From NCBI RefSeq assembly GCF_001632365.1, contig NW_024468611.1:1-20784 (forward strand): a stretch of 20,784 nt of DNA. The letters are read 5' to 3'. The position numbers and the translations under genes were made by a program. Below are positions 9,790 to 20,034 of this stretch, in pieces. The DNA is from Laetiporus sulphureus 93-53. Lineage: Eukaryota; Basidiomycota; Agaricomycetes; Polyporales; Laetiporaceae. Under the pieces are notes generated by a model. It did no database searches. It was given only the letters and a program-made list of their open reading frames with translations, and was not told the DNA's origin. Positions within the stretch are counted from its first letter, which is position 1. Every line of letters starts with the position of its first letter.

Positions 9790-12415
9790 CTAATCATTTC
9801 CTGCAATCAACTCTGCAGCTCGTTCGGCAACCGCCACGACAACTGCGCATGGGTGTCCAGAGACTTGATCCAGAAATACAGAGGTGTCCACGACTCGTAA
9901 GCCATTGATGCCATGCACCCGCAATCGCGAATCGACGACACTGTCGACAGGAGATGATCCCATCTTTGCCGATGATGTCTTGCATTAGTTCTACGTCAGA
10001 ACAGACTGAGTGGTGCGGACGTCATTACGGCATACCGGATGCCAGGCGGACTGCCCATACTTCCTAATCCAAGCTTTCAAGTCATCGTCCGATACCTACA
10101 TCATACATCACAAAGTGGTCATGACTAGAGAATAAAAGCTTCCGCGTCACTCACCGTATCAGTATCAGCATTGCTAACCCAGAACTCATCAAATGGTATC
10201 ATCTCCGCGGGTCGTCCAAGGTTAAGATCAGAAGCCAATGGCTCAGTGCGTGCTAGACGCATGAAGAAACGAACGGCCTTGAGCATGATATTCATATCCG
10301 TCTCCGCGGAGAGATAGCTGAAGCATTAAGGAGGATGAGATGACGATAATTAGGCTAACGGGTCAAAGGTCATACTTCGCATTTATAGACGGGTAGTCCC
10401 AGATACTATCCGATCGCAGAATGACTGTTCCAGAGCTCTGAGGTTTGAGCAAAACAGCACCCTGAAAATCTGTTAAGACGATCCAAGGCTTCATGGTACA
10501 TTCCTTACCACTGTGATACCGTATGTTCCGAAAGGCGGTTTCTTGAAGCCATTCTCAAGGACCGCGAAGGGAGCCACGACAAACTCAATATCTGGAGCAT
10601 CAGGCTCAGAGCTAAGATCAGATGTCGGAGGTGCTTGCTGTCCAGCTGCGTCGAATGGCAACCTGGAACACTTTGTTAGCGGCATAACTAATCCAGCATT
10701 CCAACTGACCTTTCATCATCGGCACGGATGAAGACTCCGACTTGATTCGCGAGAGCCGCCATACCCCCAGTACCGTAAATCAGCCATTGCAACAGCGCTA
10801 TGAGACCGTAGAATGGTTTCAATAGGAAGTCGGACGTGGTCCCCGGTTTTGCTTTGAAAACCATCGCACCCGCAGAGAAGTGCTTTCAACCATTCAAGTC
10901 AGAATTGAGCGACACGGCATGGTAGACAACATACATCTAATAAATTCTGTCCCACAGCAGGGAGATCACGGACTAAAGGTATACCCATGTCCCGCAAATG
11001 AGCCGCAGAACCTATTCCCGATACCATGAGAAGCTGAGGAGAGCCGATTGCGCCTGCACATAAAATGACTTCTTTTCTGGCGCCTACTCTGTACTGCGTA
11101 GCTCCTCTTTGAGAAGCAATCTGTATGCCCGATGCCTTATGACCGCCATCCGACGTTGTAGTGAAGTGGATTTTTTCTGTAGTAATGCCCACTGCGACCG
11201 TGAGATTGGGCCGATCAAGAACGTGTGCAGTGAGATATGCTGTTGCAGTCGAACTTCCTACATCAGAATGAGCCATGGTGTAATACATTGCGAAGATCTC
11301 TTGGCACATACTGCGATGTTTCTCGTCCATGCAAGCAGTGAATGGTCCCGCACCCAATGTGCCCTCAGCAGTATTCATGTCTCTTATTTACACCAGTTAG
11401 CATACGGAAATAACGGCCGATGTGAGGCTCACGTCAAACGGCGGATCCCCATGTTCTCGCATGCTGCAATGACCTTCCAGCAAATGGGCTGAAAGTCTGC
11501 AATTAGCTGGCGGTGAACATCATGGGAATTGAATGAGCTTCACAGCCGCGGGAACACCTCTATGCTTCCACGGGCCCGATAGACCATGATCAGATGGTCC
11601 AATCGGAGACTGCTGGTCAAAGATGTACGTCTCAGCCTTTTGGAAGCACCTACAAATACGTGTTAAGCCGTGAAGTTAATCACATCGTTCGACGAACCTC
11701 TTCATTACTTCATAACTCCACCCAACTGCCCCTTGCTTGACCCACGCATCAAAGTCTGCGGGAGTCCAGATCATATATCCATGACCCTGTAACAACTACT
11801 CTTACCTTGCGGAGCACATTCGTGATATATGAGAGCATTAGTAGCACTATGAAGGTGTTCTTCATCGAATGGGCTGCGGTATTTTGGTGGCTCACCTCGT
11901 ACCGCCTAAGATTTTACCTCGCGGCCAGTAAACTCAGCGATTATCAAGATGCTGCTGAGCTCTGCAGAAATACTAAAAAAATGGGCTTGCTGGCTCAGAA
12001 GATAATCGTACGTCGTCTCATATTGCCAGTCGTATGATCCTTTGAACAGCTGTGCGAATCCAAGCGGAAGTTTGCTCAAGAAAACATTCTCATGACTTGA
12101 AATTGAGGGTGTAAGCGAAGTCGCGACCGATAGAAAGCATGACGAAGAACCTATTGCCAGCTTCAACGAGCAGTACCGTGACTGAAGGGTCTTCGGAGAG
12201 CCGGGAAGCAACCACACAACCCGCGGTGCCTGTGGTATTGCTTGAACATGCAGTATATCATGTAGAGACATCCAGCATTGCTTACCTCCCCCAACCACAA
12301 CGTAGTCATAGGACTTCCAATCGGGCTTGTGACCAGTTTCTTCTCTTATCATGTCAACTGGACTTCCCAGTACAGCAGGATCCGACACGAGTGTTTTAGA
12401 TGAACGGTTTTCCAT
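9790..12415 (-). pseudogene. GMC (glucose-methanol-choline) FAD oxidoreductase, in-frame TGA at codon 107
   Basis: Sixteen exons join in phase (1833 nt, 611 codons with stop): 12415-12286, 12229-12151, 12095-12012, 11961-11896, 11846-11806, 11755-11698, 11649-11558, 11496-11433, 11382-11312, 11257-10935, 10882-10710, 10662-10509, 10461-10376, 10317-10155, 10095-10036, 9978-9790. Visible: FAD-binding VVVGGGTAGC (39-48); GMC signature 1 WPRGKILGGTSATNALIYH (from 110); signature 2 GAIGSPQLLMVSGIG; catalytic-type His pair H547 (SAWHP) and H590 (SGHP), 43 residues apart as in the family. The enzyme would oxidise an alcohol or sugar with FAD; the substrate is unknown and no signal peptide is seen. 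The only lesion is TGA at 11936-11934, within HLDNR-VYWPRGK, where the family normally has a basic residue; CGA to TGA is one transition. Everything downstream is open, so the loss looks recent. An in-frame ATG at 12430 is an alternative start. Confidence 0.85.
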
Positions 12416-14125
12416 GCTCAGATAAGCCATTATTGAATACGAACAATGGGCAAACGTTCGCGGCGAGCGTACTCTTATGCAGGCTGAGATATCGGGGACA
12501 TCACGTCTAGGCACCAATAATCACGCCTCCGTGTCCCTGCTAAAGTCCTGCAACCATACTGAACAGGCCAGAACGCTTCTAAACGGAACTCCGTTTGAAA
12601 CATGATGGTTGGGTTCGGCGTCAGGCTGAGACCCATCAAATCTTATTCAACTATCCGCCGACGGAGAAGTCTTCCCGGAATCAAGTTCAGGCTATGCTGA
12701 TGATGGAGCGAGTCCGCGGAACGGCGATAGCTGAGGCTATGTATTATCAGCTTCAAGCGGTAGTAAGCGCACGGAGATCGAATTTTATGAGGTGTGGGCT
12801 TCGGCGGCATTCAACTGAGGCACGACGCTCTCACGATGTCTCGGCATGAGCTCACCGAGATCACCTGTGAGAGTTTCATGCAACAATTGAGTCCATAGCG
12901 AGGGTAACACTGCAGGCATGAAGGCATTTATTCCCGCTGCAAATGCACTGAAAATGTGTTCTAAAGTGTGACCTATGCAACACTATGCCCTAATTGGGCA
13001 ACTTTATTTCCCAAAAAGGCAGTCAATTACAATTTCGTGTCATTAAGTAACGGTCGCAAATGCTTTCATGTCTGCGGTGTAAGTTTGAACCCACGACAGT
13101 GACATGATTTATGCGTCTGGCATCCGACACCTGGCGAACGCGGCGATGATGATCATGAATCATGACAGATCCCCTGATACGGATGGAATCGCTCGTCATG
13201 GTGCTCACTGGTTTCTCACCCAGACATGGAACGATCTTTATCGGTGACAAACGGAGAGAATATCTCAAATGATCTTTGAGGCAGTGTTTGTGCGTGTAGT
13301 ATAGCAGGATATTTCAGCTTGCTGGGTCACGCATATAGTTACCTGATAACGGATAGCATACGTAAGCAAAGCTGTTGCACTATCTGGATGCACTTAGCGC
13401 CCAGCCGCCATGATACCATTTGACGGGCAATGAGAAAAAGAGGATGCAGTGAAGCACATGCACTACATTATGGCACGGTATGGTGTATATCTGTATCACA
13501 GGCGAAGGGAATTGTGAATCTCCAGCCTGCATCTGAGGATGGCTTTTTAGGTGACGTCACATGGAAGGTCACATTCATATTCAGAGAGCATTCACCGTGC
13601 CTGATGGGCCGCTGAGATGACTATCCCATTGAATGTGATAAAGAGCCCGAGAGTCACCGCGCACAGCCGCGCACTCACGTGTAGAAATCGCTATGTTCTT
13701 ACCTCCGACTGGCTGGCCAAGTTCTCGGTTCCTGTCAAGCTGGCAAGGAATGCTGTCCGGAACAGCATCCGCCTAAGATGATATGTCGCATGACCCCCGA
13801 CTTTTCAGGCATGCTCCTTGTTCGAATATCTATGGAAATTTATTTTTGCTCTTGCCATCTCTGGATCTTCTCGATAGTTCCGCAGGCTAACAGAATGGAA
13901 GTGACCACGATTTTGATCTTTTAAAATCATTCGTCAGCTTGGCGTCTCTGTGAGCCACCTGGATGCTCACAGAAACGGAGAAGCAGTATCAATTGGCCGG
14001 TGCCGCACTCGGGCGCTACCCTCGGAGCGCAAGCCCATTCAAGGTATCAGAAGCTGGTCACAGCTCTGCAACGACGAATACATATATGACGGCTGAATGT
14101 TTCGCACTTATAGCTATCCGTCAGC
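12416..14125. other. 1.7-kb intergenic region between divergent genes
   Basis: This separates the starts of the GMC gene (-) and the hydrolase gene (+), so it should hold both promoters. No ORF with a recognisable domain is seen (longest 84 codons). The one notable motif is the perfect palindrome GTGACGTCAC at 13551-13560, which matches the core bound by CREB/ATF-type bZIP factors. No clear TATA box was found close to either start. Confidence 0.5.
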
Positions 14126-15085
14126 ATGGCCGCGACTTTGCCTCCACCCGGTTCCTACCAGGCCTACATTGAGGTCTCTGCTTTGGAGGCCGGCATCATA
14201 CACCTGCCTCTGCAGCTCTTCGTAGCCGGCTCCGATCCGTCAGAAATACGGACTTGCCCATCCCTTGCGTTCTCTCTCCGTCACTCGATTACCCGCGAGC
14301 ATCTCGTATTCGACTTAGGCATTCGGCGAAACACTGAAAGCTATCCACCGATAGTCCGCGGTGCTATTGCCAAGTGGATGCCGGTCACAGTACCACAAAG
14401 CGTTGATGAATCTCTGAAGTCGGGAGGGATTCCTCCTCAGGAGGTCTCAACGATTATCTTGAGCCATTTACACTTTGATCAGTAAGTCGCTCGGCTGTGG
14501 CTGTTGAAGGGCTGTCATTGATTGACTTGAGACTGTAGTGTTGGAGATCCTTCGGCGTTTCCAAATGCCACATTCATCATTGGGGAAGGGGGAGAGGGCC
14601 TTATGAAGGGCGGGTTTCCTGCCAACCCACAGTCAGACGTTCTGCAAGACACAGTTCCGATAGATCGCACTCGATCCCTCACTGCTGAGAACTTCAGCAC
14701 GTCGGTCGGTCCTTTCCCTCGTGCCTTCGATTACTTCGGAGACGGAAGCCTGTTCCTCATCGACGCGGTTGGTCACTGCGCCGGCCACATCAATGTTCTC
14801 GCGCGTACCTCGTCCGCAGGATCCTGGATATATCTAGCCGCAGATACAGCACACGACGTTGGCCTCCTCACCGGGGAGAAGAGCATCGCGTTCACGATTG
14901 ATCCCAGTGGTCGTTTGCAATGTGCTCACGCCAACAAAGATGAGGCGGAGGAACACATCCGCCGTGTGGGACAACTGCTGAAGTTGCCTCACGTTCATGT
15001 TCTCCTCGCGCATGATTGGGAATGGTACGAGAAAAATAAGGGAGGGGAGGCATTTCTGCCTGGGATTATCTCACCGTTGATGTAA
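14126..15085 (+). CDS. Metallo-beta-lactamase-fold hydrolase, 2 exons, 300 aa, intact
   Basis: Exons 14126-14481 and 14539-15085 flank a 57-nt intron (GTAAGT...CTGTAG) that splits the metal motif. Splicing creates HLHFDH (H114, H116, D118, H119), the family's two-metal site. The other ligands are at expected places: H202 in GHCAGHI, D221 in AADTAHD and H277 in LLAHDWEW. Length and motif spacing suit the lactonase-like MBL hydrolases that open lactones or cleave esters with two bound metal ions; the actual substrate is unknown. No signal peptide or membrane segment is seen, so it is probably cytosolic. It lies between a GMC oxidoreductase and an MFS transporter, convergent with the latter (417 nt apart), suggesting a shared detoxification or metabolite role. 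Unlike both neighbours it has no lesion. The start is the first in-frame ATG of the open block (MAATLPPPGSYQ). Confidence 0.9.
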
Positions 15086-15502
15086 AAATTGCCGATGAGA
15101 AACAGCAGTGGAGGTACCGAATCCTGATAGCTTATATCGTTAGTTTGGAATGTATGTCATGTTCTATTGTCGCTGTGGACACAATTTTTGTTCTCAAGAT
15201 GCATAGCAGTGCTTGCGCACTTTGTTCCTCTCAGAATTCTCCTTGACAAGGACCAACATCAATCGTTCTCCTCGTTGATGATTTATCGAAATAGCCAGGG
15301 CTATCTCCACGTCATGTGAAGGGATGCGGAGGACATTATTAGTTATCGATCGTGTTCGTCTCTGAGTGCATGTTTCGCAAACTGCCAGTTCTGCACAAGG
15401 TGCAGTGAAGCGGCCGAGCGGTTATAGAATGCACGACGTACAGACTAGTGTGAGTATCAACCATTGACCGATATATCCAATATGTCATGTCGGTACACAG
15501 TA
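15086..15502. other. Intergenic region between convergent genes
   Basis: This is the 3' flank of the hydrolase (+) and of the MFS transporter (-). No coding signal is seen. Confidence 0.6.
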
Positions 15503-17528
15503 TCAAGTCTCACCGCTCATAGCCCAATCTTTGTCCAACTCGCCGTGCAACGGTAATCCCTTCATAAGCAACGAAGACATGACGCCAAGCCCGCCAACGC
15601 CAAGGAGTACCTCCCATAGAGCATTCAAGCTTTCCGCGAAAGCCGCTTGAACCTCCTGCTTAAGCGGAGAAGGAAGGTACGGAACTTCGGGAATCAGTGA
15701 ATATGCAATCGAAGCACTGGCAGGAAAGTTGGCGAGAAATCCCGAAGGTAAGCGTCGCACAAGCTCGTTCTGTAGCACTGTAGAACCTATGGTTACTCCC
15801 CAAACCTGCATCAGTATCAACAACTAGAACGTGGATGGAGTGTCGTGATCATGATTGGAGAGACGCTTACCCCTGCGAAAGACCTTATGAACATCAGAAA
15901 TGTGAGCGCATGGGCATTTTGCGTGACTGATAAAGGAGCTTGCACAGGAAAGATGGTGGTTGAATATTCAAACCTGCAGGGAGAGCGAGCAATAGTCAGT
16001 TGCAGTATATCGCTACTCACCCTATTCCGACCCCGACAATAACGCTGAAGCCAACTGCCCGGCCTTCAGAAACGTGGGCCGTCAAGGTTGTATATAGGCC
16101 AAGCCCTATCATGATCAAACACCATCCAGCCCACATTTGCGGGCGGTACCGCCGGGTTCGATTGACACCAACACCAGCAAAGATGGATGCAGGAGCAAGT
16201 GAAGCGACGCCCAGTCCAAGAACGCCTGATCTAATTGGAGAAGCATCCTTACAACCTTGCCAGAAGACGGGGAAGTAGTCTAGACCAGAGTTGGGCCAAG
16301 AACATCAGCACTTTATTCGCGATATACATCGTTTGATAACATACATACGAGACCGAGCGCAATGACTCCGACGAAGAATGTCTGAAAGTACTTGGGAAAA
16401 TGTAGGGCTGGTCAGTGATATAGCACTTGAGGCGACGCTGGACAAGTACCCGCTGAGACTTGTGCGGTTTGATAATAGTGAGATTGGCGCCTGTAAAATA
16501 TGAGCACATGCCTCGGTAAAGAAGGGACGAACAGGGATTCACCAATGGCTCGATCGCCCAGATGCTCTCGTATAATATGAAGAACGCAAGTCCCACGAGT
16601 CCTAGCACAAGAGGTACTAAGACACGATACGATGCCCACGGTGCCGTGACTCCACCCCATGTGAGAGCGATCATGACAGACGTAGAGCTGGATATGATGA
16701 GCATATTGCCACTGCTCGCCGTTAGCCATTAGACGTTGTAATTATATCTGGATTGTTACATACATCCAATCCACGCGCCGAAGTTTCTCGCGAAAGGTAC
16801 CCGGAGGAGTTGGCAGCCGCAGGAATACCAGAACGAACGTAGCTGCAAGTCCGGCGATAGGGAGGTTCAGATCTTGAGTTAAATTAGCGGAAACGAGCAG
16901 ACTAATAGAGAGATGGGTACATACAGAATAACCACCTCCAGTGGCCATTGGCCGCGAGACTTCCACCCACGATAGGCCCGATCACGCTGGCAATTACCCA
17001 TGTCCTTGAGCATGGAGTCAGTCTAGCGAGGACGTTAAGATGATGTTGCTACATACAATCCAAACAATCCCGCATAGAGCCCTCGTTCGCGCAAGGTAAC
17101 GAGGTCGGATAAAATGATAGCGGACAGCGACTGAATGCCTCCGCCCCCAAGACTTGAACAGTTCTGCCTGCAATCAACTTCGGCATGGATGTCGCACCCC
17201 CGGAAATCCCGCTTCCAAGAGCGAATAGAGCGAGACACGTTAGGAGCGCAGGGCGACGCCCGAATATCTGCGCGAAATTCCCACTCATTGGTAGAAACGC
17301 TGTGGACGAAAGAGCATAGGCCGACCCTGCCCATACAAAATCGGTGGCTTGAAGATCATGCGCAATCGTGGGTAAGGCCGTGGAGACTGCGGTGAGTTCT
17401 AGAGCAGAGAGAAAGAGCGAAATGCATATAGAGAGAAATATGAGCCAAAACACAGTGCCTTTCTCCGTTCGAATTTCTGGAGGAGTCACTGCACAATCTC
17501 GCATTGGTGGCTTCTCCGTGTCATCCAT
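15503..17528 (-). pseudogene. MFS transporter (drug:H+ antiporter type), frameshifted
   Basis: Nine exons were recovered: 17528-17057, 17004-16925, 16872-16764, 16711-16543, 16490-16450, 16390-16345, 16279-16021, 15973-15871, 15805-15503, encoding about 527 aa if intact. Family marks: the TM1 motif SALELTAVSTALPTI, motif A GNFAQIFGRRPALL, then GRTVQ followed by GLGGGGIQSLSAI one frame away, [14 protein letters not shown], and NLPIAGLAATFVLVFLRLP. Such proteins export small molecules by proton antiport in the plasma or vacuolar membrane. Lesion 1: a G is missing after codon 125 (between 17153 and 17154), shifting the frame in exon 1. Lesion 2, less sure: intron 16391-16449 has a normal length but leaves the frame one base short; an alternative donor at 16436 restores it with four extra residues. 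All other junctions keep phase. The start is ATG 17528, before a short hydrophilic tail. Confidence 0.85.
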
Positions 17529-18651
17529 TGGTAGCTGCTGAGAGGGTACGTGGTGAGGTGCTTAGAGGATCGATGCTAAGGACACGTGAATGCCTGTAGG
17601 GACCTTGAGACTTGAAGGTATAGTCGAGCTGACAGAGGCCCACCGGGGCAATACTACTAGAGGAAGCATGGCCGTGTGATTTGATCCCGGGAAGTGAGCG
17701 CCTATACTCGAATACCTGCGCATGTCACAAAACATGGTCGCTGGTGCGAGCATCGAAGTCGAAGAATCTGTGTGAAAGTAAACATGGTTGGCGCTAATCG
17801 AAGCATTTCCCGGACAAATTGCAGCGATCCGAAGTAATGGTGCGCACAGGTACCCGGAGTGAGGCTGTTCTGGCAGATTGTGATGTCGATCCGATGATAC
17901 TGCCGAACCAAAAGCTTTGCAAATTTCGGCGTAAAGCGTCTGTTCCGTGAGTGGTAAAGCCGTCGCATGATGTTAAAGGTGTCTGATCATAACATCATCA
18001 AGTCAATAGGCGCAGCGAGTGTCTAATATGAATTTGAAGTAGCTTATCGTGAGTGATCCAAGTTGGGCGAGGCTATATTCAAGGTGCCGGCACAATCAAA
18101 TTCCGGGTCCAATCTTCATCTTTTGACTATCATCAGACCATCAGAAAACGAATGAAGACCTTATCCGAACTCTGTTTCCATCTCCAGAGTCCACTGCGCA
18201 GGTTCTAGCTCACATTAAATACCGCTAGCAAATGTCAGTGTAATCGTTGACCCATAGCAGAATCCGATCGCCGATACTCGGCTACTCATTCGGTCTTCTG
18301 CAACTTTCTGTTGCTGACTCTAAGAGGTGGGACCGAAAGCTTGGATGCATGGAAGGAACTAGTGCCTTCTAAGCAACTCTGACCCTACGTTTGACAGTTC
18401 AGCAATTTTCGACCGAAGTTGTAAGCACCAAATATGTGAGCCTTGCGAAGGCACCTTGGATGAAACAAACATTTTGGTATTCATCCCGGTCACATCACAA
18501 ATTATTGACAAATACAATGCCATCAAATGTCAACCCGATCACGAATAGGTGGAAATAGTAAGTTCCTAGTATTTATCTGGTATCCTATTCAAGTTTCAGT
18601 TTAACATTGATATTAATTACACCACACACATGACAGCTTTTCTCACTGTAA
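17529..18651. other. Intergenic region upstream of the MFS gene
   Basis: No recognisable coding sequence on either strand; the longest open frame is 88 codons on the minus strand and shows no domain. It holds the MFS promoter region. Composition becomes clearly AT-richer from about 18590 towards the retroelement remnant. Confidence 0.5.
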
Positions 18652-18714
18652 AATGGTGGAGAAAAAGGCTTTGCCCTGTAAACTCCTAAACACACTTAGA
18701 GTTATTCCACCATT
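18652..18714. repeat. Inverted repeat, 9-bp arms
   Basis: AATGGTGGA (18652-18660) is the perfect reverse complement of TCCACCATT (18706-18714), with a 45-nt spacer. It lies just before the reverse-transcriptase remnant. No function is evident. Confidence 0.35.
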
Positions 18715-18734
18715 AGGCCTGGTCATATATATAT

Positions 18735-19420
18735 ATGTGGATGCAGCAGCAGTCTAGAGGGGTGGTTGATCAAGTCAGAGTCAGAAGGACTGTAATGCTG
18801 CAAATGTTAACAATGTCAGCAAGAAAGATTAATGATATGGCTGAATGTCTAGGAAAGGCCAGAATCTTCCCCAGATTGGACTTGTATCAGAGACACATTG
18901 ACATCAGTTCCAGAGAAGGTGCTCAAGAGAAAATTGGCATTCATCTCACACCATAGACATTTCAGACCACTATTGTGTATCTTGGTCTCTGTAATGCATA
19001 AAATACTTTTCAGACAATGACGAAAAAGATTATAGAAGATCTTATACAGGGAGAAAATATGATAGTGTGCTTTGATGATAAATAATTTATTCACATAATC
19101 AGAGAAATGTTTCTTGTATAAGCAAGGATTAAGTACATATATTTAAAGGAGTATCTTAAAAAATAGCACAATTGGACCCAGGGAGGTCGAGGGCATAATG
19201 AATTGGCTGGGATATTGAAGCAAGTTTAAGTCTTTTGAAATTTGAGAAACTTTACCACAGATTTGTTAAGAATTTTATAAAGGTGGCATGTCCTTCTAAG
19301 AGAAAGAAACATCAATGGCTTTGAGATCTGAAACAAGACTGGTGTTACAGTTTTTACCTGACAAGTCATTATAGGAACAAATGCTATTAGGAGCATATTA
19401 TTTTCATCATTTCTCGTCGC
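18735..19420 (+). pseudogene. Decayed Ty3/Gypsy-type reverse transcriptase fragment
   Basis: Reverse-transcriptase landmarks are readable in order despite frameshifts and stops: LGKARIFPRLDL (near 18847-18882), REGAQEKIGIHL, LGLCNA-stop-NTFQ followed by KKIIEDLI (about 18980-19050), a CFDD at the position of the catalytic YLDD, EVEGIMNW (near 19185-19208), and FEKLYHRFVKNFIKVACP (19241-19295), which is the linker towards RNase H. RT copies single-stranded RNA of the element into DNA. This copy cannot be active: the catalytic box is altered and stops are frequent. The stretch is strongly AT-rich compared with the host genes, consistent with C-to-T and G-to-A decay. No LTR that belongs to it was identified. 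Confidence 0.85.
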
Positions 19421-19442
19421 ACAAGAAGTCACGTGACCTAAT

Positions 19443-19487
19443 GAGAGATAAGATAAAGGCATCTAGTCACATGACCTCATATCTCTC
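19443..19487. repeat. Short inverted repeat next to the LTR
   Basis: GAGAGATA (19443-19450) pairs with TATCTCTC (19480-19487). The segment 19428-19494 also has GTCACGTGAC at 19428-19437 and may be a sliver of another LTR, since the same palindrome begins the LTR at 19495. Confidence 0.3.
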
Positions 19488-19494
19488 TCAGCAT

Positions 19495-20000
19495 TGTCAC
19501 GTGACACCGAGCTCCTCGGCATGGCATCATATGTCACAATCGCCATGACACCATATTACATGCTCAAGAGGAGCTCCGTCTCTGCGGGTTATTATTAGGC
19601 AGCCAATCGGGATAATTGGGACACATCGTACGATTGTAGCACTGACCAGTAGAATAGCGTGTGACTCGCTTAGATAGTACTGTACAGTAGCATAGCAATC
19701 ATGCATATAAGGACCAGCGAGATGAGGAGGAGACCTCAGTCTTATTCTCCTTCGTCCTCCACTACCATCACAGAGGGGTCTTACCAGACACTCTCAGTGT
19801 GCTATATATATCTAGTATCATCCTCATTTGTGATAGCACCCCTCGCCTCGCCAGTAAGTCTTACTTTGTGACTAGCGACTCGGCCTCATCAGTGGGCACG
19901 TCATATCGCCACAGCTTATCGCTGTAGGCTCTCAGCCAGGAGACCCTCAAGGGGACTCCTTATTTGGGTTATCTATCTTTGTCATTGGCGTGCTGTGACA
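19495..20000 (+). mobile_element. 5' LTR of a retroelement, 506 bp
   Basis: The LTR begins with TGTCACGTGACA (a 12-bp palindrome containing the E-box CACGTG) and ends with GTGACA, giving 6-bp terminal inverted repeats and the TG...CA ends of integrase-handled elements. It contains a TATA box (19706-19710) and an initiator-like TCAGTC 30 nt later, which defines the probable start of the R region at 19736. The matching primer-binding site lies 2 nt after the LTR. The 3' LTR and target-site duplication are outside the window; the 5 bp before the LTR are AGCAT. Confidence 0.8.
19706..19748 (+). promoter_or_regulatory. LTR promoter: TATA box and transcript start
   Basis: TATAA at 19706-19710 is followed at +30 by TCAGTCTTATTCT (19736-19748), an initiator-like sequence. 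This 13-nt string is exactly complementary to the primer-binding site at 20003-20015, which independently marks it as the 5' end of the genomic RNA. Confidence 0.7.
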
Positions 20001-20002
20001 TT

Positions 20003-20015
20003 AGAATAAGACTGA
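20003..20015 (+). other. Self-priming primer-binding site
   Basis: AGAATAAGACTGA is the perfect reverse complement of 19736-19748, the predicted first bases of the element's own RNA. Flanking bases on both sides do not pair, so the match is exactly 13 nt. In Tf1/sushi-type Ty3/Gypsy elements the 5' end of the RNA folds onto such a site, is cleaved and primes minus-strand DNA in place of a host tRNA. No TGG, the usual start of a tRNA-primed site, is present here. Confidence 0.75.
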
Positions 20016-20034
20016 CCTTTTACGCCCCTACCAA

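Noticed and set aside
11497..11557. Frameshift or stop in the GMC gene near SGPWKHRG
   Set aside because: A 61-nt intron (GTGTTC...TTGCAG) removes the apparent stop and joins in phase to the conserved CENMGI segment.
12595..12849. 84-codon plus-strand frame upstream of the GMC gene
   Set aside because: No domain, and it lies in the probable divergent promoter region.
15086..15502. Search for a fourth cluster gene between hydrolase and transporter
   Set aside because: No open frame or splice-joined domain could be supported.
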